A stretch of 64,000 nt of DNA from Macropodus opercularis (Eukaryota > Chordata > Actinopteri > Anabantiformes > Osphronemidae). Shown here one piece after another: positions 1 through 12,575 of the stretch. Positions within the stretch are counted from its first letter, which is position 1, and each line of letters opens with the position of its first letter. The notes under the pieces were generated by a model that was not told the origin of the DNA, made no database searches, and saw only the letters and a program-made list of their open reading frames with translations. The DNA lies in NCBI GenBank assembly GCA_030770545.1, contig CM061097.1, forward strand, positions 2,356,501-2,420,500, read 5' to 3'. A program made the translations under genes and the position numbers.

Positions 1-3000
1 ATCAGGGCCTGCCTGCATCGCTCCAGCCAAGGATCACTTTCTATCGAACAGTTCAACAGGATCAAGAAGCGGATGGAACAGATTCGTTCCTCTCCCATTC
101 CTGCTCCCTTTTCACACTGCTTCCTGCTGATGCACAAAGGATCCTCTGTGGGAAGAGCTGGTGTCTGGCTGTGGCTGCGGGGGCTGCGGGGGAAACGGTA
201 CTTAATGCTCCCTAAACATGTAACGTTTAACCACAACCGTTCTGATGCGTCACACGCAAAACGTTACCGTGTTCAACGTCACACAGTAAATGTTTCTGCT
301 GTTATAATCTTTGTTATGAAATGACGGCACAAAGAAAACATGAGAATTTAATCCTCCCTGCATGTTTTTGCCAAAGAGAGAATAAAAGATTTGAAAGCAG
401 CCGTTGGACAGGAGCGCCGTGACGGACTGGGAGCACCCGCCTCTTGTCTGATTGACGGCCAGGACAGGCACCAGCAGGTCGTGTACGAGGGCTACGTCTC
501 TGTGGTCGCGTCGCTGTTGCTTGTTTGCTCTTTCTCGAGGCAGATGGCCATCCGCCACTCGCCACTGTTGCTATTAATTAAATAAATTAAAAGTTTAAAA
601 GAAAATTGACTGATACATTTTTAAATGAAAAAGGTTGCTCAAGTGAGATTTGTTAGGTTTTCTATGCATTTTTCTGTGAGATCTCAAATATCCAGATTTT
701 GCTGAATATTAATAAAATTGAATTCATTGCATATGAATCTGTTCACAAAACACTTAAATAAATAGCTCAGATTATAACAACATGTTTCTCACGTGCGTCA
801 GCCCCATAAAAAGTGGTTGTTTAATGCTGTAAATTTTGCATATTTTCCTTTGTCTGTTTTTGCAGATCATTTATTTCTCCCCCAGTGTTACTTGTGTATT
901 TTGGCATTTGCTTTGCTTGAGACGAGCTTTTAAACGAGGTACATCTGCAGACGCAGGCTTCATCAGAGGAAGCAGAAGCTGCTCAGGAGCTGCTTTCACA
1001 GTCCTCAGCCTCGGGTACTTACTGTATAATGTTTAACCTGGGGGCTCGACGTGCTTTCGTTTGCTGGGTGACCTGTCTGTCCAGCTTTGTCGCTTTCTTT
1101 GAAGCTTTTAACTGACAGCTTTGAGCTTCTGTATGAAAACTGCTTTTACATTTGTCGAATGTACAGCATGTGTTTTTAATCTCGTAGTTGTGATCGTTAT
1201 AAACTCGGATGCTGGATCACATCTGTTTCCAGTCTGTAAATGGATGCTGAAACCCACTCGGTGCCGTTGGAGGGTAACAGTGGTACATAAGTCCACGGTG
1301 TGTCTGCACTAGAACAGAGTTGCATGGTACAGTAATCTGCTCAGCCTCGGGTCGAATGTAAACATGAACTGATTGAAGTGGAGGACTGTCTTTTATGAAC
1401 AGTACCAGGTTGCTGATTGAATCCACTCGCGTCCTTGGCCGGAGCTCGGTTCAGGTCCCTGATGTCTGCATTGACCATGTGCGATATTATGAGTCTTTGC
1501 ATCAGTTATGAATGAAAAGCACATGTGCTTGCAGGGCTGGCTCTCGGGTTATTCATTAAAATGCTAAGGGAGCAATAATTTGCCTTGAATCCACCCAAAA
1601 GTTTTTCCCTACACTGCAGCTCTTACATCTCTTGGTGTCATTTGATGCTGACAAAGCTGTTTTCAACTACAGTCTGCGTCAGACTCGCTGTGGCCCTGCA
1701 AGGCCTCACTGATCCTATCTCTAGTTAAGTTTAACTATAGTTAAATCAGGTGATTGTTGTTGTACTGGATTAATAAAAAACATAGGTTTTCCATTCATGC
1801 CCCTGTGACAAAATGTTCTTCTGTTAAATAACATTTATACTCAACATCCAGACATATCAGCTCATCTGCTGATCTTCCGCACAGTTGGTTCTAGTTCTCA
1901 TTATATAAATGCACAAATACGTAATCAAGAAAAAAACTCAGTTCCCAGTAAACAGGGAGGAAACCAACATTCACTGAAATGGTGGTGAGCTGTCACAATT
2001 CCAGTTTGGACATATTTTGCACCTGAGTAAAACCGAATGCATATTAGATTATGGTCTGTAGTGAATATTCAAATCCCAGGGCCACCGTAGATTCTGTGCC
2101 ACTGTGGTCTGCGAATGCACCAAACCTAAAGGGAGATACTCAGGCTTTGGCAACTTGCAGCGCTGTATTGCAACAGGCTTCCACCTTCCCTACGTTTATC
2201 CCTACGCAGCTGTTACTCAAGAGGAAATAACTTAAATACTGGTGTGTACTAGATTAGTTCTCAGATGTTTCAGCTGTTTCTTAAACTGTCCTCACTGAGT
2301 TGCATTAATGACAATATACTGTGTAAACCTGAACATAATCATCTGCTCAATGTGTGATATTACCTGTTGTCCCTCACGACATACTGTACCTTTAACTGAC
2401 AATATTTACTTACTGACTATAATGAATAAATACTAAATGTGGAGCTGATGCATGTTGCACATTCATTGAAATGAATTCCTAAAGCAAACTGTGTGTGCAG
2501 GCTGGTTTGAAATGCGTGAAATGAGAAATCAGTGTTTCAGATCCTTAAAGCGCACGGTTCACTTTTAAAAGTTAACATGTGTTTTTTCCGCTCAAGTGAA
2601 ATCATGAACACACAGATTTGACTGACGCCCTCATCGTTACCTGAGCGTCACTTCTTATGATTCGTTCGATGGCATGGGAATCATGGTTTGCTCACTGCGT
2701 TGCAGCCATTAGCTCGCACCATTAGCTCTGCATATTAGACTCAGGAGGACTAAGATACATTTGAATGTTTTCTGCACTTATTTCCATGTGTCAGTTTGGG
2801 TGGCAAACCAACTCTTAAAGTACCAACACTGTTGCCCTCATGACATTTTTAGAGCCAATGAAGCTTTAACAGCAGTGAGTAAAAGCAGGTTGACGACGTG
2901 TTTGACTGATCTGTCGGGAGGCGTTATCTGCCTCTATCCACTCCGTCAGCACTGACTGCATGATTTCATATTGTGAGCTGTGTTCCTGTGGCGACTCTCC

Positions 3001-5920
3001 CACAGTCCGGTGCAGCTGTGGCGAGCGTCATACACCCACGTGCCTCCTGGTGAGAGCTTGGCACCCGAGTACGAGCACGAGGCCAGCAATCAGATGGAGA
3101 GCGAGGCAGAAACAAACGGTTACTTGTGACACAGCAGTAAATGAAAACGAAGCGATTTTCTCATGATTTAAAGGCTTCAACACTGAGACAGGACACACAG
3201 TGAACATGGGAGCTGCTGATAACGCAGGGTTTATGTGGTGCATGTTTTTAGTGTTCAACCTCAGAAATTCAAATTTCTTCCTCAGAACAGAAAAACCCCA
3301 CAAAACATAACTTTCTATGATGGAATAAAAACTTGAGGGGCTTGAGTGAAAACCTCTTGTTGTGTTTACCTGCCTAGTTGTTGGGCTTTGTGCCTTTCCC
3401 TTCCAAAGGCAGCGGAGGAATGTGTCCCGTCGCCCAAACACAGGTCTACTATGCCCCGACCGCTGACACCACGAGCCACCATTCAGCCGCCGCTCACAGC
3501 GGGCACGCAGCCAGAACAGCCAGGCAAAGGCCGCTATGTGCGCAGTAAAGTCTTCGCAGGAAAACCCAGCACCAAACACCATGACACACTCTTTGTTCCT
3601 CCCTGACTTGATACAGAGCGGTGACCCTGTGACTCCTCTGCTCGCTCGTCTCACCACACCCAGACCTTTAAAAGCTCCGGCCTCTCTCACGTTTTTAATC
3701 ACTTTTTACCAGGAGTTAACACTTTATTAACACCACAGCGTCCTCAGAAATGCTTCCAGGTCTAATCACATGTTGTGCTGGTGCAGATAATGAGGAACAC
3801 GTGTTTGGCAGTGACATCAACATGGGATAACACGTGTTGTGCCTTTTCCTGTCTCGCCTTACGGGGATGCTTTAATAACAGGCTTTGAGGGACGAAGGGC
3901 CTGACAGTCGCTGCTCTGCCGCTACCCACCTCCCCTCCCTGCACCTTTGATGGACCCAAAGAGCTGCTTTTACAGAACTCGTACTCACCAAGAAGCGGGA
4001 GGTGATCCTGCTGGATGCCAGCTGTGAAAGTGCTGCTGGCCCAACACAGCAGATCCATCCCAGCCTGCAAACCTCAAGACGTTCCACTCACACTGTTACG
4101 AAACGCACTAACTAGACTAACTAGAGTACCAGGGGTAGGAAAGCCTGAGTCCCTTGTACCGTCTTCTTTCACCACTGGCTGACGCCAAAACTAACTGAAG
4201 GGGAAGCTCAACCTAGAGCCTAATCCCCTGATCAAAGACTCGAAAATACAAAAGGGCTGCTCGACCTAGAGCCTGTGCCCACTATAACAAACTGACGAGG
4301 GAGGACCCAATTGCACGACCACAGACACAGGAGCACTATTAAATAATAATTTAATGTAATTTAAGGAAAGAAAACAAACATGAACAAAACAAACACGGGT
4401 GACTAGAACTAAACGTGAACCTAAACAAACACAAATCTGAACGTGACGCTACAAAACTTTAACATTAAACTTTACACAAACACCTTGTTACTAATCACAA
4501 AAAAACCAAAACCTGAAGCTACAAAACTTTGACACAGACCAAGCAGACAAGACATCAATAATGACAAATAGTAACACCAATACATACACAGTAACACTAA
4601 CAGACATAAGTACAAAACCAGGTAACACTACGAAATATTCCAAGTAACACATACCAACCAGCCAGCAAACATGAAGGGACCAGGGGGAACTTAAATACAG
4701 ACTAACAGGAAATCAGCAACAGGTGAAAAGAATGATGAACACAAACAGGAAGTGGACGAACAGAAACCAACAAAGAAGAAAGGGGGGAACAAGAGCGCCC
4801 ACCCGTGGTTGGAGGGCCGAAACGTCACACACACACACAAAGACACGTGCACAGATACACACGACAAACATGCTCACCTAACATGTATGAACAGATTTAT
4901 TACAACTGCAAATTATATCACAGTGACGCTAATAAACACCACGTATATATTTCAATGCTTCTGTTATTTGATGTTACTCTATATCTTTGTTTTCGACAGA
5001 ATCAAATGTTTTACTGTACATTGTGGAAATTCAAATCTGTTTTTCATTGGATGTTTGCGTTTTGTTGTATGATTTTATCAACTGGCGCTGATTCAGAAAT
5101 TCAGTTCATCAAGCAACAAGCTATCTACCTCCATGTACTGATTTCAGATGAATGCGTTGGCTCAGAAACTATCGAGCCACCCATTTGACTCACAAACTCA
5201 CAGTCACCTTCCAAATATTAGTTGCATAACGTGGCCCAGATATCCTCATTCTTAAGACGTGTTTCTTATTTACGCCTCCGCGGCTGCGTTGGCCGTGCAT
5301 GGGAATATTCTAACGCAGACATCAGACTTGTTCCTAGCAAATGACCGGTTGTACCAGAGTATCTTAAAGGTACGTGATTGCAGCTCTGATTGAAACTCTC
5401 ACCGTGTGTCAGGGCTCTCTGTGCCTTCACAAAGGGACCATGTATGTTTATAACTTCCCCATCTGTACCGGGTCTGGGTCAGTTCATTGTATCCCCAGAG
5501 GGCTGGAGGTTCCGTGGCAGAGCCAGAAGAGAAACACATTTAGAAAACACAAACCTGTGTCCTCCCACCCAACAGCAACTCTGCTCCGGACAGAAAGTCA
5601 CACGCACAGACTGTATGAGAGCGAGGATGAGTGTTCAGGTTACGGTTAGGACTCATATAATCATACTGACTAAATAATGAGACAAATCATAGGATTCTGT
5701 AAGTGATGCTGAGCCTAACTGTCAATTACATTCATCACAGGAAAGGTTACAGTATATTTACAACACAGTACAATGAACTAAAAGTCATTGTCTGGTGCTT
5801 TGCTGAATCCTAGATACTCTCAGTAGAGGGCAGAGAGCTTTTCATTAATGATGTGGGGAGCCAGCGTAGAGCAGTGCATGGTGATGGGCTGAGGGGAAGG
5901 GGAGGGATCTCAGCCATGCA
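1..5920. other. Intergenic region upstream of hapln1, no gene recognised
   Basis: I see no convincing coding exon here on either strand. The open frames are short, of ordinary composition, and lack recognisable domains or paired splice sites. The longest, on the - strand at 3028-3702 (224 codons), resembles no family I know and looks like chance. The stretch at about 4090-4800 looks like a dispersed repeat and is listed separately. The last few hundred bases before 5950 probably contain the hapln1 promoter. Confidence 0.6.
4090..4800. repeat. Probable dispersed repeat, A/C-rich, class unknown
   Basis: The composition changes sharply to an A- and C-rich, G-poor sequence with many AAACAAAC-like runs. 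Two near-identical phrases (TCAACCTAGAGCCT near 4208 and TCGACCTAGAGCCT near 4261) lie about 53 bases apart. The end of the stretch has the A-rich 'aacaggaagt' style often seen in short fish interspersed elements. I found no terminal inverted repeats, target-site duplication or coding capacity, so I cannot assign a class. A short CA-rich simple repeat follows at about 4828-4867. Confidence 0.35.
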
Positions 5921-5924
5921 ACAC

Positions 5925-5933
5925 TATAATAAG
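5925..5933 (+). promoter_or_regulatory. hapln1: Candidate TATA element of hapln1
   Basis: The sequence TATAATAAG lies about 170 bases before the hapln1 start codon. A start site about 30 bases downstream, near 5955, would give a 5' untranslated leader of about 140 bases in the same exon as the signal peptide. This is inferred from position only. A further non-coding 5' exon is possible, because a pyrimidine-rich tract ending in CAAAG sits just before the ATG and could be a splice acceptor. Confidence 0.4.
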
Positions 5934-6094
5934 AGGCACTTGTCTGGACCTCTGAGGAGCCCAAACTTCCAGTAGCACCAGACGGCTGCTGCTCAGACTG
6001 ACAGACAGAGGGACAGCAGATTCAGATCCATTCAAACAGAGCAAGCTTCGGTTTTCAAGCTTCACTTTTTTGTTGCTGTGTCACAAAGGACAAC

Positions 6095-6185
6095 ATGATG
6101 AATCTGCTGCACATCACAATAATCTCCCTGACCCTGGCTGCCAGTGTGTGCAGTCAGATGACGAGCTCTCCCATTCAGCTGTTAG
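6095..6185 (+). CDS. hapln1: hapln1 coding exon 1: signal peptide
   Basis: Starts at tandem ATGs and encodes a short polar N-terminus, then a hydrophobic core (HITIISLTLAASVC) with probable cleavage near Ser-Gln at residues 20-21. It ends after TTA G at a GTAAG donor, phase 1. Confidence 0.85.
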
Positions 6186-9100
6186 GTAAGATGCACTTGT
6201 TTATGTTGCGTCTGTGCTTCGTAAATGCGTATGTATAACAATGCTCATGCAGGGAGAGAGAAGCAGAGCAGGAGGAGGCAGATGAGCAACAGTACGTGAG
6301 GGTCCTGAGGAAAGTGGTACCACGGCACAGGCTTGTGTAACAACAGGGTCTTTGTAGCGGTAGGTACCAGAGGGTCTCCGGGGCAACACACACAGACACT
6401 GTGTGACTCACCATTGACTCACTGATTTGCAGCTTGCAGACCACCACAGCCCAGGGTGGCTGCTGAATAAATCACCCTGTCATTCACAGAAGCCGGCCAC
6501 ACTGTTGAATTAGGACCACACAGCTGACACCGCTGGCGACTCTCCCAAAGCGGGTCACGGGTGCCTGTGTGCCCGAAACTGGGCCAGCGGAGTTTCTGCT
6601 TTTGGGATGTGGAGTCTCACTAGAGCGTAAAAATAGTCCGGGGTTACCTCGGTAACACCTTCACCTTCACTCAGTATAGATGTAAATGAACACCTACCTA
6701 CAGGGTGATGGTCGGATGGCTGCTGCATGTCTGTGAAATGCTAAAACAGGTCAGACTGTGGTGAAAAGAACTGGGGGAAACCTTCTGCACGTTGACTCAG
6801 TAAATGTCAAGTTAAGGTTTTCTCAGCTGTCTTCCTCCAAGACGGGAGGAAATGGCCGGACTCTGTGGGGAGCAGCTTCACACTGGGAGGAGATGATGCT
6901 GTTTTATCCAGGCGCTGAAACAGCTCCCGCCGGTCAGCGCTCATGCGATTACATCCAGCCTCACCGAGCAGATGCACCTCCGGCCAGTTCACTCACACGT
7001 CAGGGTAGCGGAGGGAATTCTCCGTCTGAGAGTGTTTCTGTTCTCACACCTACTGACTCACTCTGGCACACGGAGCCGTTGGAAGCCTGCCATGGCAACC
7101 GGCAGCCTGACAGGAGCAAAGTTAAGATTAATGACCCACAGCCAAACATATAGAAGCTTGCGCTGAACCGCAGCCAAATGACTCTGTCTTTTCCCTGTGA
7201 GGTAATAGTCTGTTAATGCGTTTTCTGATGCCTACTGTGGCTGTTGGTTACTGAGGCTGTTGCTAAGGCCGAGTGGAAGAAAGAGGCTTGGCCTGAAATT
7301 GGCTGAGGATGACGGTCAGCGATAACGTAGGTTCTCATTTTGCATCGGCTCTGGTCTAGTGCATGGACTGCATGCGTGTGCGCTCGCTTCGTGGTGGTGC
7401 TTGCTTTGCACAGGAGACAACGGGAAAGCTTTTACTGGAGCTGCTGTGTTTGTCCCAGCTGTGCTTGTTCATACTTTCTCCAAATTGACACAAGTGGGCC
7501 GACAGCAGAGGACAGCGAAGCTGCTGGATGTTGTAAAGCATCTCGTGTGTAGCTGCTCTGTCAGAGGGTGTCTGAGCTAATGAAACGTTTTGTGCAGACA
7601 GTAAATTAAAGTTCAATTCACTGGCTCTAACATCATAATTAGACTATTGTAGCTGCAGTACACATCCATCAAGAAGTGACACTGGGCCCCTGTAGTGTTG
7701 CTGGTTATATACAGTGTAGTGTTGCAGAGCAGCAGATGGTTCTAATCACCTGCTAATATATCCTTTACACAGAGTGAGGGAGAAGAGAGCTGGGTCATAA
7801 AAGGCTGCAGCTCACATGGGTCCATTTATTTACTTTCTTTCTTTCTTCTTTATTCAGACAGAATCCATTCACAGATTCCTGACAAGCCTAAATGTGAGGA
7901 TGTAGCTTTTAATTCTGCAGGACATGGGAACAACAGGCAGCTGCCTTCTGAGTGCAGAGCCCTGCATGTTTGGGGCCACAATTTCCTGTGGGACATGTGT
8001 CTGCTGGTAGCAGGAAGAGAGCATTACCTTCAGCAGGGTCCCTGAGGCATTATTACTTTCAAGGCTGCACGAGAAAATATGATGTGATATTAGATTTTTT
8101 TCCTGTGCAGTGTATTATCTGTATAAAGTATGAAGCTCAGCGAATCCCCTGATTCTACCTGTTCCATTGGAGAACTGGAAGGTTTTAGAATGGTTGGATG
8201 TCACATCTGCTGCTGGCGTCTCTGTGGCCTTGACCTCTGCCAGAGCTGTGACTAGCCGCTAAGTCGTTCTAGAGCCTTTAGCTTTCAATCACTTAACGCA
8301 GCTGCTACACATGCAGAGATTTTATGAGACGCGGCAAAGCTGTAAGTCCTTCCTCACTGACACAACGAGCAAAGCAGACTCTTTTCCAGACCTTTACTCT
8401 GCACCACGTTCAAACACATTACTAATTAGAGCCCTACTGTAGAGGAGGCTCCTGGCATCTTGCTGACCATTTCAGGGTGTCAGGCTACTGGGGGAGCTCA
8501 GTAATTGGAGCAGACTCTGGCATATGCAGCATTGTGAAAGGAAAAGGCTAAATTACAGTGGCATGAAGGGTGGATTGGGTCCGTAGTGCCTCTCTTAAAT
8601 AAATCCTCCTGTTGGAGAGCTCAGTACTAACCTGAGCACCTCTGAGCAGTTCAGACACGCATCTACTCTGTGGTTAGAAGAGCACTGGGACAGCTTATAC
8701 ATGGGGTTGATTAGTAGTCGTGTGTGTTTTTCTGTGGTAACGGGTTGATCAGAGCAGAAGGAAACAAGCTGGTGGCTGCTATTATTTGCTAACACTTGAC
8801 ATGTGAGAGTGGCTTCCTGTTGAGGAGCCATGGATCCTGAATTTAGTGATGACTGCTCACAAATATCAGCATCTTCCGAAAGGTCAGGGTTTTTCAGTAG
8901 AACAGCTGGCAGCACACTCTGGACTCGCTGGTTTCAGGACATCAAACACGTTAAAGCTACAGTAGGTGATTCGCTCGTCACATGATGAGACCTGAAGGGA
9001 AGACCAGGGCTCCTACACGTCCAACCAAGTGGTGCTTCAGTCCAGCCTGTGCTGTTTGGGATCCTCGTGAGTAAATAGGCCTAAACCTAAACATGCACGT

Positions 9101-10805
9101 CCGAGAGGTTATGGCAAGAATTAAACGACCTGCTGTCTTGAATTAAAGCGTGGCCTAATTTCAACAGGGAGGGAAGAAAATGTGTACACGGAGGAAATGA
9201 GAGAAAGAAACATTACTGATGTCAGCTGGGTTGTATATCATTAGTTGTAATATCTGCTTACTTTCTCAATTATTGACTTAATCTCTGACATCCTCTACAC
9301 AATTCAGAGGGAGCAGATTAAAGCCACACTTTATTCAGGGTTAACACTGAGGAACTGACAAAAGCAGAGGAAAATAAAAATAATTGGTTCCAACTGAAAA
9401 CTGTCCAATAACTGTTTTTAATTTAGCAAACAGTCCCCCCCATGTTTTGAAAGGGTTGTGTGAGGCAAGGCTTCGTGCACATGCTGTGCACACACAGTAC
9501 TGTACTGCATGAGTACAGCAAAACATGCAGCAACGCCAAAGCACGTCGAGGGAAAGAAAAACGGACCAATAAAAACTGAAGTTTCCTGCCAAAACAAAAA
9601 AAGCTGTTCAGAATGAACCTTTTCATCTTTTGCAGTTGCTGTTGCTGCTGAACCCGGTGCCAACGTCACCCTGCCCTGCAAACTGGTTTCCCAAGACACC
9701 GAGCACTATGGTGCCATCGGCGTCCAGATCAAATGGACCAAGGTGGCAGACGATGAAGCACAGAATGAGGAGGTGCTGCTTTCCATGGGATTCCACATAA
9801 AGACGTACGGAAGCTTTGAGGATCGCGTCTTCCTCACGACAGAGGACAGTGAAGATGGCTCCATCACTATAACTAATGTTTCCGTGGAAGACACTGGAAA
9901 ATACCGCTGCGAGATTATAAATGGAGTGGAAGACGAGATGCATGAAGTCTCCCTGGAGGTGCAAGATGTCATCGGTAAATAGTTTTTGTCATCCCAGCTG
10001 CTGTAGTCTGAGCTCCTCCTTTACTTTGACATCATAAAACCATTTTTCAGTTCTTCAACATCTTCATTCAGACCTCACGTTATTTAAGTTTCATTCTCTC
10101 TGGCCTTACCCAGGCGTCGTGTTCCCGTACTCCCCTCTATTGGGCCGCTACAACCTGAACTATGAGGCAGCTGAGCAAGCTTGTCTGGAGCAAGGTGCTG
10201 TGCTCGCCTCCTTTAAGCAGTTGTTAACTGCCTGGAAGGGTGGCCTGGACTGGTGCAACGCTGGTTGGCTGAATGACGGTACCGTGCAGTATCCCATCAC
10301 CAAACCCAGAGAGCCATGTGGCGGCTCCAACAACCAACCTGGCATCAGAAGCTACGGTGCCCGTGACAAACGGAGCCGCTACGATGTGTTCTGCTATGCT
10401 TCTCTGGTCAAGGGTAAGATTTCCTTGAATCTGTGCATTATTGTTGGGCCTCAGGAAACACGACACAGTTTGAATTCATGTTGTTTTGTTTCTGTGCTGT
10501 CAGGAGAGTTCTACTGGCTGGAACAACCCAACAGGCTGACCTATGACGAGGCTGTGCAGGCGTGCTTAGACGACAACGCCGAGATCGCCAAGGTGGGCCA
10601 CATGTACGCTGCCTGGAAGCTCAGAGGCTACGATCGCTGCGACGCCGGATGGCTGGCTGACGGCAGCGTCCGCTACCCCATCTTCAGGCCTCGCAAGAAC
10701 TGCAGCCCCACGGAAGCCGCAGTGCGCTTCGTTGGATTCCCAAACAAGAACCAAAAGTCTCACGGAGTCTACTGCTTCAGGGCTGAGCAGCCAAGCTTTA
10801 CATAG
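6095..10805 (+). CDS. hapln1: HAPLN1, hyaluronan and proteoglycan link protein 1 (four coding exons)
   Basis: Joined coding exons 6095-6185, 9636-9974, 10114-10413 and 10504-10805 give 1,032 nt and a 343-residue protein, close to the roughly 354 of mammals. All introns are GT-AG and phase 1. The order is signal peptide (residues 1-21), an Ig-V domain, then two Link modules with their paired cysteines. The second Link module carries SPTEAAVRFVGFP and YDRCDAGWLADGSVRYPI, diagnostic of HAPLN1 rather than HAPLN2-4. Family knowledge: the secreted protein binds hyaluronan through its Link modules and the G1 head of a lectican through its Ig domain, stabilising the aggregate in matrix. The convergent versican gene is the expected partner and neighbour. 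Two ATGs occur in tandem (6095 and 6098), and either could start translation. Whether this is the teleost a or b copy cannot be told here. Confidence 0.95.
6186..9635 (+). other. hapln1: hapln1 intron 1
   Basis: This 3.45-kb intron runs from a GTAAG donor to a TTTTGCAG acceptor. I see no coding exon. It contains a short CTTT-type simple repeat at about 7833-7853. The open frames are chance. Long first introns in matrix genes often hold enhancers, but nothing here can be identified by eye. Confidence 0.8.
9636..9974 (+). CDS. hapln1: hapln1 coding exon 2: Ig-like V domain
   Basis: Encodes the Ig-V domain. The first cysteine is in NVTLPCKL, the core tryptophan in IKWTK, and the second cysteine in DTGKYRCEI. 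Acceptor TTTTGCAG, donor G|GTAAAT, phase 1 at both ends. There are potential N-glycosylation sites in NVT and NVS. Confidence 0.95.
10114..10413 (+). CDS. hapln1: hapln1 coding exon 3: Link module 1
   Basis: Encodes the first Link (PTR) module from VVFPYSPLLGRYNLNY to YDVFCYAS. The family motifs GGLDWCNAGWL, YPITKPREPCGG and the closing YDVFCY are present. This module binds hyaluronan in characterised link proteins. Donor G|GTAAG, phase 1. Confidence 0.95.
10504..10805 (+). CDS. hapln1: hapln1 coding exon 4: Link module 2 and stop
   Basis: Encodes the second Link module from GEFYWLEQPNRLTYDEAVQAC to GVYCFRAEQPSFT and a TAG stop. It is separated from exon 3 by a 90-base intron. The conserved cysteines and the SPTEAAVRFVGFP motif identify HAPLN1. 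Confidence 0.95.
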
Positions 10806-11487
10806 AAGGAGGGAGGTACCCGCCAAAGAGCAACAACAACCACACGAAATAAAGTCAGCAGTAACGCAGATACACTATGGTTTTTAACTAGCATGAACTG
10901 AATGATACTCTGAAGCTGTGATAACCTCTTTAACTCCTAAAATATGCAGTAGAGAAAATGTTTTGTCGCCATCAAGTGTGTGAAGATCAATCAAAGGCAC
11001 TGATGCTCACTGGCAGATGATTTGTGCTGCTGTAAAAACTGTGTAAAGGGCAAAACAATGTGATCATTTATTTGATCAAGTATCACATTCACAAAATGCA
11101 TTTGTTACAGACGGTTCCATCGGCATAAGCGATTAACGTGATCTCTACGCTACTGAATCAGGATTTATTGGTAGCTAGAATGAATCATGCTGTCTGTATT
11201 AGTGAGTGTCGATATCACGAAGAACTAGAAGATAGCAAACAAATTATTCTCATTTTGGGTTTTCCTTCTTCTTACGTTTCTTTCTTTTTACTTGTTGTAA
11301 CGACTTACTGCAGGTTTCATGTAGTTATATTTTTGTGTTTGCAATAGCAACGATGCACAAATGTCCAGCGCACATGTGCATTTGTACACACTTGCATGTG
11401 ATTAAAGGTAAAGTTGTTTTTGTATCTTATCAACATGTACGTTTTACAGCCAAGCAGTTTGAAATAAAGACATAAACTTCAAGACTT
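10806..11487 (+). other. hapln1: hapln1 3' untranslated region with two poly(A) signals
   Basis: Two AATAAA hexamers follow the stop codon, at 10848-10853 and 11463-11468. The distal one is followed by a GT-rich tract (TTGTTGTTTGTTTGTT) of the kind found just beyond cleavage sites, so a 3' end near 11485 is most likely. The proximal signal could give a very short alternative 3'UTR of about 65 bases. Confidence 0.6.
11463..11468 (+). terminator. hapln1: hapln1 distal poly(A) signal AATAAA
   Basis: Canonical hexamer with a GT-rich downstream element about 20-35 bases later. It is the best-supported 3' end of the gene. Confidence 0.6.
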
Positions 11488-12575
11488 GTTGTTTGTTTGT
11501 TCTAAACTGAGTAACACTCCACAGAATGAGGGGGCGTGTTGTTAACAGGAGCTCCTGTCATTAAGAGGACTCAAGATTAAACTCTCCTCACATTTATCTG
11601 CCCTTGAGCATGTTTTATTCAGTGGGCTGCCAGCCCTGCACTGCGCCAGACAAAAGGAACAATGCCCGAGTATTTAAGATGCTCGTGGGAATGCATGGGA
11701 ACGGGGTCACGTTTAGGTCATTACAGCACCAAACGCAGAACCAAGACAAAGTGAATGTCTGCGATAATGAAAACTGTGAACTGCGGCAGCTACAACAAAG
11801 GCGTCTGTGCTAAGAATTAAACTGTACGGTTACACGTGCTAAAACGTTCATGTCTCTGCGCCTTCGCGGCACAATGCGAGCTTTTGTCTCTGGGTTTGTT
11901 TTACGCCACACAATTTGATGGGCAAACGCTGCAGCCCAGTGCTGGCTAGCAGAGCTCCATTGTGGACTGATGGCGTTTGTAGAAGTACTGCTGAACTTTT
12001 CTTTGCAAATCAGTGGCTTCAACGTAATGTTACGCTGGTTTTCAGTGAGTGTAATGACGTCACGTCCAGAGCACTGGTCACGCCCAGGTTTACAGATTAG
12101 CAAAATAAAAGGGCAGATAAATCTGGGGTGTCTGTCAGGAAGGGCGTTCCAGGGAGCAATTTCTTTCCAAAACACTCATAAAGCGCTTGTTAAATCCCAG
12201 AAGGGAACCAGGCAGACAGATCCTCCATGAGACGTCTGCCTTTCACGAGGCACGATGGAAGGTTTTCCACTTCTCCTCTTTGAAGTGTTTCTGTCAGACA
12301 GTTTCTATGTCTGTGTTGCATGGGCACAAGGTGCATTGGAACTGAATGTTGCTCTACAGAGTTTGATTTAAAGAACTCAGTTTAAATTCCACACAGAATG
12401 TTTAGTGGTGTGATAAAATGTGCAGATGCCAAGACAACGCATGAAGGAATTTCTGACAGTGAGGCTTAGTCTGACTGCGCCATCTGTTGGTGAAATCACC
12501 AAACTGTCATTCAAAGGGTCCCAAAATGTCATTTGCATCATTTTCTTTAAACAGTACAAACTAAATATTAAAAGC
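11488..12575. other. Intergenic gap between convergent hapln1 and vcan 3' ends
   Basis: About 1.1 kb separates the likely poly(A) sites of the two tail-to-tail genes. No coding exon or RNA gene is recognised. Small open frames on both strands around 11.8-12.2 kb overlap one another and show no domain. Confidence 0.55.

Noticed and set aside
3028..3702. 224-codon open frame on the - strand
   Set aside because: No recognisable domain, signal peptide or splice context, and ordinary composition. It overlaps another open frame on the opposite strand. Most likely chance.
9341..9972. Several - strand open frames of 67-113 codons
   Set aside because: Part of this set overlaps the hapln1 Ig exon in antisense and the rest is intronic. 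None shows a domain.
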